Assembly (NCBI GenBank): GCA_964531295.1
Contig: CAZHHJ010000062.1
Location: forward strand, 1-12,307
Origin: JAAYJK01 sp964531295
GTDB lineage: Bacteria > Bacillota > Syntrophomonadia > Syntrophomonadales > Syntrophomonadaceae
Length of the DNA stretch: 12,307 bases
Reading direction: 5' to 3'
Below, one piece after another: positions 6,669-12,307 of this stretch (positions are counted from its first letter, which is position 1; every line of letters begins with the position of its first letter). A model generated the notes under the pieces. The model was not told where the DNA came from and did not search any database. It saw only the letters and a list, made by a program, of their open reading frames with translations. The position numbers and the translations under genes are program-made.

Positions 6669-8000
6669 TTGACGGAACGTGAAACCCGCCACCCACAGGC
6701 AGAAGAAGAAATGGAAATAGACCTGCGGCAGATGCTGGTTACCTTGAAAAAATGGAAAAACCTCATTATTGTCGGTACCCTACTCTGCGGATTGAGTGCA
6801 GGTTTACTGAGCTTTTTTGTCATGCCCCCCGTTTATAGGGCCGAGACCCTCTTGATGGTCACCCAGGCCACGGAAAAAATGCAATCTGTTCAGCAGAGGC
6901 AGGACCTGGATCAAGTGGTAGAATCCATAACCCCCCTGCCGGTGTGGACCATGAACACCTACCTGGGGCAGATCAAAAGCGAGGCTATCATGCAGAGGAT
7001 AATAGACAAACTGGAGCTGGACCCGGCTCTATACAGCCCGGCCGGATTATCCGGGATGATCAATGCATCCATTGTCAAAGACTCCAATCTCTTGGACATC
7101 ACCGTAACCAGCGGCGACCCCGTCTTGGCCAGCCGCATTGCCAATACTCTGTCCGAAGAATATGTTCAGCTCATGACCGATAAAAACAAGCAGCAGATGG
7201 ACCGCTCCATGGTTTTCCTGGAAGAACAACAGGTAATAGCTGATAATGGATTGCAAAATGCCATCGACCAGTTGAAAGCCTTTCAGAGCAAATCCCGGGG
7301 AGTAGATATGCTGCAGGCCGAACTGGAGAGCATAAGTGCCGACAAAGCGGAATTTTCCTCCCGTTTAAAAGCAGTGCAGGTAGACATCCGGCAGGTGAGC
7401 GCGGCCATAAACAGCCTGGAAAGAGAACTGCTGGCCACCCCCGCCACCATCACCCAGGAAAAATGGGATGAGAGCAGTGGCTCAGTAATCCCGGTGCAGG
7501 AGAGCAACCCCCTGTACAGCGGTATATCTGAACAACTGGCCGCCAAAAGAGCCGAACTGGCCGGAAAGCAGGGCGAAAGGGAAGGTCTGCAGAGCATGGT
7601 AAACTCCCTGAGTCAGCAGTTGGATTCCCTACAGTCCGAACTGGCGGTAAAAAAGGTGGAAGAGGATAAACTGCAGCGGGAAGTGGACCGTTTAAAACAG
7701 ACCTCGGAAACCCTGGCCCAGAAAGGTACCGAGACCCAGATCGCCCGTTCTATTGACCTGGGCGACACCAGCATCATGGTCATTTCTCAGGCTTCCATAC
7801 CCAGCCATCCGATCAAACCCAACAAAAAAATGAACACCGCCATCGGGCTCTTGCTGGGCATGATGCTGTTTACACTCTTAGCCTTTATACTGGATTATTT
7901 AGACAATACCCTGAAAAGACCTGAAGATATCAGCAGAGAACTGGACTTGCCGGTCCTGGGTGTAATTCCCCTGGCCGACCGCAAGAATTCCAGCGATTAA
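6669..8000 (+). CDS. Wzz/CpsC-type polysaccharide chain-length regulator
   Basis: The 443-residue protein has the Wzz layout: a short cytoplasmic N-terminus, a membrane helix at about 31-53, a long extracytoplasmic region dominated by coiled coil (about 180-355, with many Gln/Glu/Leu heptads), a Pro-rich stretch (SIPSHPIKPNKK), and a second helix at about 390-411. The cytoplasmic tail DNTLKRPEDISRELDLPVLG is characteristic. In Gram-positives such proteins (CpsC, CapA, YwqC) control chain length and activate the partner tyrosine kinase; here the kinase is the next gene, 12 bases downstream, so this is the split form. The start is TTG 6669, supported by AAAGGAG (6653-6659) 9 bases upstream. That site overlaps the stop of the preceding gene, implying translational coupling. 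ATG 6711 is a weaker alternative. Confidence 0.9.
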   Translation: MTERETRHPQAEEEMEIDLRQMLVTLKKWKNLIIVGTLLCGLSAGLLSFFVMPPVYRAETLLMVTQATEKMQSVQQRQDLDQVVESITPLPVWTMNTYLGQIKSEAIMQRIIDKLELDPALYSPAGLSGMINASIVKDSNLLDITVTSGDPVLASRIANTLSEEYVQLMTDKNKQQMDRSMVFLEEQQVIADNGLQNAIDQLKAFQSKSRGVDMLQAELESISADKAEFSSRLKAVQVDIRQVSAAINSLERELLATPATITQEKWDESSGSVIPVQESNPLYSGISEQLAAKRAELAGKQGEREGLQSMVNSLSQQLDSLQSELAVKKVEEDKLQREVDRLKQTSETLAQKGTETQIARSIDLGDTSIMVISQASIPSHPIKPNKKMNTAIGLLLGMMLFTLLAFILDYLDNTLKRPEDISRELDLPVLGVIPLADRKNSSD

Positions 8001-8012
8001 GGGGGTAAGAAC

Positions 8013-8744
8013 ATGGCACGAAAGCATGATAACGTATACGAACTATATGCCCATCAATCACCACGCTCACCTATAGCCGAAGCCTATAGAACCCTGCGCA
8101 CCAACCTGGGCTTTGCCGGCCTGGAACAGTCTTACCGTTCCATACTGATCAGCAGCGTCAACCCCCAGGATGGCAAATCAGTAGTAGCCTCCAATCTGGC
8201 TGTGGTACTGGCCCAAACCGGGAAAAAAGTCATCCTGGTGGACTGCGATCTGCGCAAACCCGTCTTGCACAAGATATTCGCAATAGGCAATGAACAGGGT
8301 CTGACCAACTACCTGATGCAGGATATAGCCATAGAGGAAGCAGCGCAAAAGGAAGTAATAGAAAATCTGACCATAATGAGCAGCGGTCCCATCCCGCCCA
8401 ACCCGGCCGAAATGCTGGAATCCGAGAAAATCCGGGCCATGTGGCCCATCCTGCTGCAGAAGTACGACTATGTGATCGTAGATGGTCCGCCCATCTTAGC
8501 CGTAGCCGACGCCTCCATCCTGGCCTCCCAGGTAGAGGGGGTAATACTGGTAGTATACTCCGGTGACACCAGAATCAACCTGGCCCGCGAAGCCAAAGCC
8601 CAGCTGCAAAAAGCCCAAGCCAAGCTGATCGGCGTGGTCCTCAACAAAGTAAAAATGACCCGCAAAGAATACCAGTACTATTACTACTACGGCAGCGACC
8701 AAGATCAACCCGATAACAAACAACAACCCCCCATAAAATTCTAA
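8013..8744 (+). CDS. CpsD/CapB-type cytoplasmic tyrosine-protein kinase
   Basis: The 243-residue BY-kinase probably autophosphorylates and, with the Wzz partner encoded just upstream, regulates polysaccharide assembly at the membrane. The usual YRTLRTN motif lies at 25-31. Walker A is SVNPQDGKSV (48-57), with K55 and S56; the family normally has PGEGKS(T). Walker A' is VILVDCDLRKP (73-83) and Walker B is YVIVDGPP (153-160). The C-terminus carries a tyrosine cluster EYQYYYYYG (Y220 and Y222-226), the expected autophosphorylation site. GGGGGT lies 6 bases before ATG 8013. The length is typical for a stand-alone kinase without a fused Wzz half. No CpsB/PHP-type phosphatase is present here to reverse phosphorylation; it may be encoded elsewhere. 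This is the last gene of the operon. Confidence 0.92.
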   Translation: MARKHDNVYELYAHQSPRSPIAEAYRTLRTNLGFAGLEQSYRSILISSVNPQDGKSVVASNLAVVLAQTGKKVILVDCDLRKPVLHKIFAIGNEQGLTNYLMQDIAIEEAAQKEVIENLTIMSSGPIPPNPAEMLESEKIRAMWPILLQKYDYVIVDGPPILAVADASILASQVEGVILVVYSGDTRINLAREAKAQLQKAQAKLIGVVLNKVKMTRKEYQYYYYYGSDQDQPDNKQQPPIKF

Positions 8745-8770
8745 CTGTAATAAAAGACCGGGGACATTCT

Positions 8771-8801
8771 GGGAAACCGGGGGACGGTCCTTCTGTTTCC
8801 C
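8771..8801. repeat. REP-like single unit, arms GGGAAAC/GTTTCCC
   Basis: GGGAAAC (8771-8777) and GTTTCCC (8795-8801) flank CGGGGGACGGTCCTTCT. A partial core, CCGGGGACATTCT, lies just upstream at 8758-8770. The element starts 26 bases after the kinase stop codon. It can form a hairpin but lacks a T tract, so terminator function is doubtful. Confidence 0.7.
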
Positions 8802-8820
8802 GCCCCGCAAAGCAGGCCCA

Positions 8821-8930
8821 CCCAGCCCCCAGCGAATCCCCAAAATAATTGTCGTATTTTCCCCACAATTCCCCTCAAACCCCCACCACGACAAACTACT
8901 CCCCGGCGTAATAACCACCACCCAAAAGGG
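8821..8930 (+). other. C-rich, G-poor tract after the polysaccharide operon (possible Rho-type site)
   Basis: By direct count this 110-base stretch has 47 C and 12 G on the plus strand, with little stable pairing. It follows the last gene of the operon, which has no clear intrinsic terminator. C-rich, G-poor, unstructured RNA is typical of Rho loading sites, so Rho-dependent termination is a reasonable inference. On the minus strand, the C runs at 8861-8864, 8871-8874, 8880-8884 and 8901-8904 read as G runs. These could form a G-quadruplex, though one loop is long. No gene is seen in it. Confidence 0.35.
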
Positions 8931-8999
8931 CAGCAAAAACGGCGTTTTTGGCGAATAATAACAAGTTATTGGGGAAATACGTTAATTTAGTGAAACATG

Positions 9000-9027
9000 T
9001 TGCAATATGGAAATAGCGTGATATAAT
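9000..9027 (+). promoter_or_regulatory. Extended -10 SigA-type promoter of the CapD-like gene
   Basis: TTGCAA (9000-9005) and TATAAT (9022-9027) are separated by 16 bases. TG at 9019-9020, one base before the hexamer, makes an extended -10. The -10 hexamer matches the SigA consensus fully. Transcription would begin near 9034, leaving a leader of about 200 bases before GTG 9233. The next gene therefore probably has its own transcript, separate from the upstream operon. Confidence 0.7.
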
Positions 9028-9033
9028 GGGAAT

Positions 9034-9232
9034 AAGCCTAAGGACCTAAGCAAAATATGTCAAATGTCGACGGCAAATAGGACCATAGGACCAACAAAAT
9101 ACTACACATAGGCAGTAAATAAGTAAAATTGCGATAACTAGGGAAACCATATGGACTGTCCCCATGGTTTCCCCTCAAGTTGCGCTTGACCGCGGGAAAA
9201 CACCCGACTACTTTAACAAAGGCGGAAATGAC
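9034..9232 (+). other. Long 5' leader of the CapD-like gene
   Basis: This is the inferred transcript leader between the 9000-9027 promoter and GTG 9233. It contains short direct repeats (CCTAAG at 9037 and 9045; AGGACCA at 9079 and 9088) and the strong hairpin at 9141-9173. No known riboswitch was recognised, and no T tract follows the hairpin. The rest of the gap 8745-9232 holds the elements listed separately plus a small dyad CAAAAAC-GGC-GTTTTTG at 8934-8950. Confidence 0.4.
9141..9173. repeat. REP-like single unit, arms GGGAAACCAT/ATGGTTTCCC
   Basis: GGGAAACCAT (9141-9150) and ATGGTTTCCC (9164-9173) form a perfect 10-base stem. The 13 bases between them include, on the minus strand, GGGGACAGTCC, the shared core. 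The hairpin would lie in the leader of the CapD-like mRNA, 59 bases before GTG 9233. An in-frame ATG at 9164 falls in its right arm and has no ribosome binding site. Confidence 0.75.
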
Positions 9233-11104
9233 GTGAAAACGACTATACGGAAAACAATTTTAGTATTGATTGATGCATTTTTTATCAACCTGGCGGTTTT
9301 TGCCAGTTTAATGCTGCGTTTTGATGGCAACATACCTGATCAGTATATCAACGCCTTTATGTTTCTGATTCCCGTCTTCACCATCGTCACCCTGTCTTGC
9401 CTGGCCGCTTTTAAACTCTACTGCAGGCTGTGGGAATATGCTAGCATTACCGAGCTGCGAACCATAGTCACCTCAGTCAGTTGCAGTATGCTAATAATCA
9501 TAGCCCTGATCCACTTCCTGAATCTGAATGAACTTCCTCGCAGTGTATACATATACTCCTGGCTGACCATCATTGTCTTTGTGGGCGGCACTCGTTTATC
9601 CTGGCGACTTTTACGGGACCTCTTTTTACAGGCCCATAAACAGCAGGAACTATACCGGGTGCTCATCGTAGGCGCCGGAGATGCCGGAGCCATTCTGGCC
9701 CGGGAATTTCGCCATAACCCGGCCTTAAAACGCCGGACCATAGCTTTTGTCGATGATGACCCGGACAAGCATAAAATGATCTTGAACGGTATCCCGGTCC
9801 TGGGAACCCGTCAGCAGATACCAACCCTGGTTAACGATCACAATATTCATGAAATCATAATAGCCATGCCATCCGTAAACGGTAAGGTGATCAGGGAAAT
9901 CTCCGAACTGGCCCAGAACACTCCGGCCCAGGTCAGGATACTCCCCGGGCTGTTCCTCAACCGGCGGCATAATTTATACCGCAATGTCCGCAAACTGCAG
10001 ATGGAAGATCTGCTCAAGCGGGAGTCAGTGAAGATAGACTTCGACGAAATAGCCGGTTACATAAAAGGTAAGAACGTCTTGGTCACCGGCGCTGGCGGTT
10101 CCATAGGCTCAGAACTGTGCCGGCAAATATTTGATCAATCCCCAGCCAAAATAATCCTACTGGATAATTGTGAAAACAACCTCTTTGATATAGAAATGGA
10201 ACTTAACGATAAGCATCTGTCCACCGAGATTTACCCGGAACTGGTGGATATCCGTACCCCGGAAAAACTGAAGGCTGTTTTCAGGAAATACCGTCCCCAG
10301 GTAGTCTTTCACGCGGCGGCCTACAAACACGTGCCCATGATGGAACGGCATCCTGGAGAAGCCCTGAATAATAATGTGATCGGCAGCAGAAATGTGGCGG
10401 AATGTGCTGATGCCTGTAATGTAGAAACCTTTATATATATCAGCACTGACAAAGCAGTCAACCCTACCAGTGTCATGGGAGCTAGCAAACGCATCGCCGA
10501 GCTGATCATCAAAGACCTCGATCGCAACAGCAAAACCAAATTTGCCATTGTGCGCTTTGGCAATGTCCTAGGCAGCCGGGGCAGTGTTATTCCCACCTTT
10601 TTGAAACAGATTGAAAAGGGCGGCCCGGTGACGGTAACCCACCCCGATATGGTGCGCTACTTCATGACCATCCCCGAAGCCGTGCAGCTGGTCATTCAAG
10701 CCGGAGCCATGGCCAAAGGCGGGGAAATATTCGTCTTGGATATGGGCGACCCGGTCAAAATAGACGACCTGGCCCGGGACCTAATCAAACTATCCGGTTA
10801 CCAGCCGGATAAGGATATAGAAATAGTCTATTCCGGCATCCGCCCCGGGGAGAAACTCTTTGAAGAACTATTCACCGATAAAGAAGGTCTGCTCTCCAGC
10901 AAACACGAACGTATATATATTTCCAACAAGGATTTGGATGCAAATTACCTGGATATCAGCAAAAGCGTCAAGCTCTTGATCAGTAAACCAGTTAGAGAGC
11001 GAAATGAAGTCCTGCGGATCATCCTGGATATAGTACCGGAATACCAGGGCAAGTACCAGGTCATCGCTGGTAAAGAGGCTAAGGAAAGCCAGGGTGTGGG
11101 GTAA
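9233..11104 (+). CDS. CapD/PglF-type membrane-bound UDP-sugar 4,6-dehydratase
   Basis: The 623-residue protein belongs to the long FlaA1/CapD/PglF/WbpM group, which makes UDP-4-keto-6-deoxy-HexNAc, usually from UDP-GlcNAc, for modified surface sugars. About four membrane helices occupy residues 8-125. A first Rossmann-like domain follows at about 145-265 (VLIVGAGDAGAILAREF), and then the catalytic SDR domain from about 280. The latter has the NAD motif TGAGGSIGSE (G286, G289, G292), HAAAYKHVPMME, STDKAVNPTSVMGASKR with S404, M415 and K419, FGNVLGSRGSV and RPGEKLFEE. M-x-x-x-K in place of Y-x-x-x-K is normal for this group. GTG 9233 was chosen because AAGGCGG (9219-9225) lies 7 bases upstream and the product then starts MKTTIRKTIL, as relatives do; the in-frame ATG 9164 has no binding site. 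It has its own promoter and probably serves the adjacent polysaccharide operon. Confidence 0.93.
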   Translation: MKTTIRKTILVLIDAFFINLAVFASLMLRFDGNIPDQYINAFMFLIPVFTIVTLSCLAAFKLYCRLWEYASITELRTIVTSVSCSMLIIIALIHFLNLNELPRSVYIYSWLTIIVFVGGTRLSWRLLRDLFLQAHKQQELYRVLIVGAGDAGAILAREFRHNPALKRRTIAFVDDDPDKHKMILNGIPVLGTRQQIPTLVNDHNIHEIIIAMPSVNGKVIREISELAQNTPAQVRILPGLFLNRRHNLYRNVRKLQMEDLLKRESVKIDFDEIAGYIKGKNVLVTGAGGSIGSELCRQIFDQSPAKIILLDNCENNLFDIEMELNDKHLSTEIYPELVDIRTPEKLKAVFRKYRPQVVFHAAAYKHVPMMERHPGEALNNNVIGSRNVAECADACNVETFIYISTDKAVNPTSVMGASKRIAELIIKDLDRNSKTKFAIVRFGNVLGSRGSVIPTFLKQIEKGGPVTVTHPDMVRYFMTIPEAVQLVIQAGAMAKGGEIFVLDMGDPVKIDDLARDLIKLSGYQPDKDIEIVYSGIRPGEKLFEELFTDKEGLLSSKHERIYISNKDLDANYLDISKSVKLLISKPVRERNEVLRIILDIVPEYQGKYQVIAGKEAKESQGVG

Positions 11105-11110
11105 AAGTAG

Positions 11111-11537
11111 ATCGCTACCAATATTCGTAAAGCTTGCGGAGTAAGCGTTCAGGTGATGCTTGGTAAAGATACCTAGTACAGATTTCTCGAAAATCCAAGC
11201 TATGCATGGCGCAGCTTTTTGTGCTGCTTGCATTTAGGGTTACCTATACTTTTGACCATCTGACCTCAGATAAGAGAGTTCGTGTCTTCATCCTAGATGA
11301 TTCGATTCTTTCAAGGTCTAGAAGCAAAAAGGCAGAACTTCTTGCCAAGGTATTTGATCATACTGGCAATGGCTTGGTAAAAGGATTTACCATGCTAACG
11401 CTTGGATGGTCTGACGGATATACCTTCATACCTGTTGACTTTGCCATGCTCAGTTCAGCCAATGAACAAACAAGACTAAACGAAGCAAATGCACCATAGA
11501 TAAACGGACAAATGGTGCAAAGTGGGCATGTTGTTAA
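11111..11537 (+). pseudogene. Decayed IS4-type transposase remnant
   Basis: Three reading frames together give one broken transposase. Frame one (from 11111) gives ATNIRKACGVSVQV, then GKDT, a TAG at 11174-11176, and YRFLENPSYAWRSFL. A frameshift near 11220-11230 leads into the second frame (LLAFRVTYTFDHLTSDKRVR, VFILDDS, RSKKAELLAKVFDHT, LTLGWSDGYTFIPVDFAMLS). Another shift near 11495 gives IDKRTNGAKWACC before a TAA at 11535. These pieces match in order the N-terminal and central parts of IS4-family DDE transposases; DDS contains the first catalytic Asp. Material between VSVQV and GKDT seems deleted, and the C-terminal half is missing. The open frame from ATG 11206 to TAG 11499 is a fragment, not a gene. 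No terminal repeats were found. Confidence 0.8.
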
Positions 11538-11743
11538 CAATTACATAAGTACAGCCATAATGCCATAATGAAAAATTGAAGCCCAATTTGATATTACTTT
11601 TGGCCTGACTATGAGGTGGAATAAAACTGCCCTAACGTGAGGCATTAACATTATGCGTCATGCAGAGAATTTTGCAATATATTTAACTTCACATTAAACA
11701 ACTAAATACTGCAGATTAAATAAGCAGTAGGAGGATAGGTGAA

Positions 11744-12115
11744 GTGAAGAGAAAGAAAACCAGGAACTTCAATAATAAAGGCTTTACTTTAGTAGAGATT
11801 TTGCTAGTGATGGCTATTTTAGCTATTTTGACTTCAATAGCAGTTCCTATATATAAAGGTTATTCAGAAAGAGCAACTAAGCAAGTTTGTAATGTTAATT
11901 GCTTGCAGGTGGAACGAATGTATCATATTTATTTGTTGATGGAAAACAAAGAAGATACTAATAATGTGTTTGATGAATTTATACAAAATTATGAGGAAAC
12001 CATATGTCCGGATAATGGTGATATCAAGTATGTAAACGGAACAATTCGATGTATGTTGCATTTTGAAGATGAAGCTAATGGAAACAATGACGATGGAAGT
12101 ATTCCTTTTTTATAA
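11744..12115 (+). CDS. Small type IV prepilin / PulG-ComGC-like pseudopilin
   Basis: The 123-residue protein starts with a basic leader and a class III cleavage site, NNKG/FTLVE. Cleavage by prepilin peptidase after G13 would leave F14 as the first residue with E18 at +5, followed by a hydrophobic helix to about residue 36. The mature protein, about 110 residues, is short, as in ComGC- or PulG-like subunits. Four cysteines (C49, C53, C88, C103) are present. The block CPDNGDIKYVNGTIRCMLH resembles the C-terminal motif of many clostridial pilin-like proteins, where the last two Cys may form a disulfide loop. GTG 11744 is preceded by AGGAGG (11729-11734) 9 bases upstream. The gene is clearly more AT-rich than the polysaccharide genes and lacks assembly genes nearby, so it is an orphan subunit in this window, possibly acquired separately. 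Confidence 0.85.
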   Translation: MKRKKTRNFNNKGFTLVEILLVMAILAILTSIAVPIYKGYSERATKQVCNVNCLQVERMYHIYLLMENKEDTNNVFDEFIQNYEETICPDNGDIKYVNGTIRCMLHFEDEANGNNDDGSIPFL

Positions 12116-12159
12116 ATGGTGGTATTGCATTACTCGGAAATTTCGACAAATTTAGATAT

Positions 12160-12168
12160 TGATATAAT
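12160..12168 (+). promoter_or_regulatory. Extended -10 promoter element near window end
   Basis: TGATATAAT is a full TATAAT hexamer with the TG extension, the same nine bases as at 9019-9027. No convincing -35 hexamer is found at the right distance; TTCGACA at 12142 is only a rough match. It would start transcription near 12175 toward the right edge. Confidence 0.5.
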
Positions 12169-12200
12169 AATCATAGAAAACAAGACTTGTGGAGGAGCAT

Positions 12201-12230
12201 ATGTTCTTACACGATATATTGCATAAGTGA
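12201..12230 (+). CDS. Possible 9-residue leader ORF
   Basis: ATG 12201 opens a 9-residue frame (MFLHDILHK) ending in TGA. GGAGGA (12191-12196) lies 4 bases upstream, a little close but usable, and the extended -10 element lies just before. A second short frame follows 2 bases later. A leader peptide, or the start of a gene broken by mutation, are both possible. Nothing in the peptide points to a function. Confidence 0.2.
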   Translation: MFLHDILHK

Positions 12231-12232
12231 GA

Positions 12233-12298
12233 ATGATTAACCATGAGGAATTAGCCGTGAGTATGGTCTATGGATACCGACCACAATATGTAGCATAA
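12233..12298 (+). CDS. Possible 21-residue ORF, unrecognised
   Basis: ATG 12233 begins two bases after the preceding short frame and runs 21 codons (MINHEELAVSMVYGYRPQYV, then A) to TAA at 12296. There is no clear separate binding site, so translation would depend on coupling. It may be the decayed start of a longer gene or chance; it resembles nothing I recognise. Confidence 0.15.
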   Translation: MINHEELAVSMVYGYRPQYVA

Positions 12299-12307
12299 AA
12301 GTAGTGA

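Noticed and set aside
9164..9232. Upstream ATG start for the CapD-like protein
   Set aside because: ATG 9164 lies in a hairpin arm without a ribosome binding site, and the extra 23 residues are unlike the family N-terminus; GTG 9233 has AAGGCGG at good spacing.
9034..9232. Known riboswitch (for example c-di-GMP) in the CapD leader
   Set aside because: I could not match the conserved blocks of GEMM or another class I know; only a generic hairpin and short repeats are visible.
12264..12283. TGGTC...GACCA dyad as another REP-like element
   Set aside because: The arms match by five bases but the orientation is reversed and the core is missing.

Overview
The window reads as an accessory, surface-related chromosomal segment of a Gram-positive bacterium, most likely a member of the Clostridia (Syntrophomonas/Desulfotomaculum-like). 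The reasons are two proteins with S-layer homology (SLH) domains, strong AGGAGG-type ribosome binding sites, frequent GTG/TTG starts, a split CpsC/CpsD-type tyrosine-kinase pair, and a small PulG/ComGC-like prepilin. The genus is inference. No rRNA, tRNA or CRISPR array was seen.

Left part (1-4308): the window opens inside an IS1182/DUF772-type transposase on the minus strand. Next come two secreted SLH proteins, transcribed divergently. The minus-strand protein (541-2196) has SLH repeats at its N-terminus, then a chagasin-like (inhibitor I42) domain and a DUF4163/DUF3298 region. The plus-strand protein (2454-3572) has a unique N-terminal domain and C-terminal SLH repeats. The first gene is bracketed by two nearly identical palindromes. 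The second converges on a small two-helix membrane protein (3688-4023), and the two appear to share a bidirectional terminator. The gap before the next gene holds repeats.

Centre (4309-8744): a compact plus-strand operon for exopolysaccharide or cell-wall glycan assembly. It encodes a Wzy_C-family polymerase/ligase fused to a TPR tail, a Wzz/CpsC chain-length regulator, and a CpsD-type tyrosine kinase with a C-terminal tyrosine cluster. These gene types normally act together: the kinase and Wzz partner control polymer length and export, and the polymerase/ligase joins repeat units or attaches chains.

Right part (8745-12307): a 488-base gap holds REP-like elements, a C-rich G-poor tract and a strong extended -10 promoter. 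This promoter drives a membrane-bound CapD/PglF-type UDP-sugar 4,6-dehydratase (9233-11104), which would supply a modified sugar nucleotide to the same pathway. Beyond it lie a decayed IS4-type transposase, an AT-rich orphan prepilin gene, and a promoter followed by very short open frames at the window edge.

The most unusual pattern is a family of small palindromes across the window. They share a core close to GGGGAC(G/A/T)GT(T/C)C, but each has different complementary flanking arms. They occur only between genes. No clearly new multi-gene system was found; the polysaccharide locus is of a known type, and the novelty lies in the repeats, the SLH/I42 architecture and some intergenic signals.
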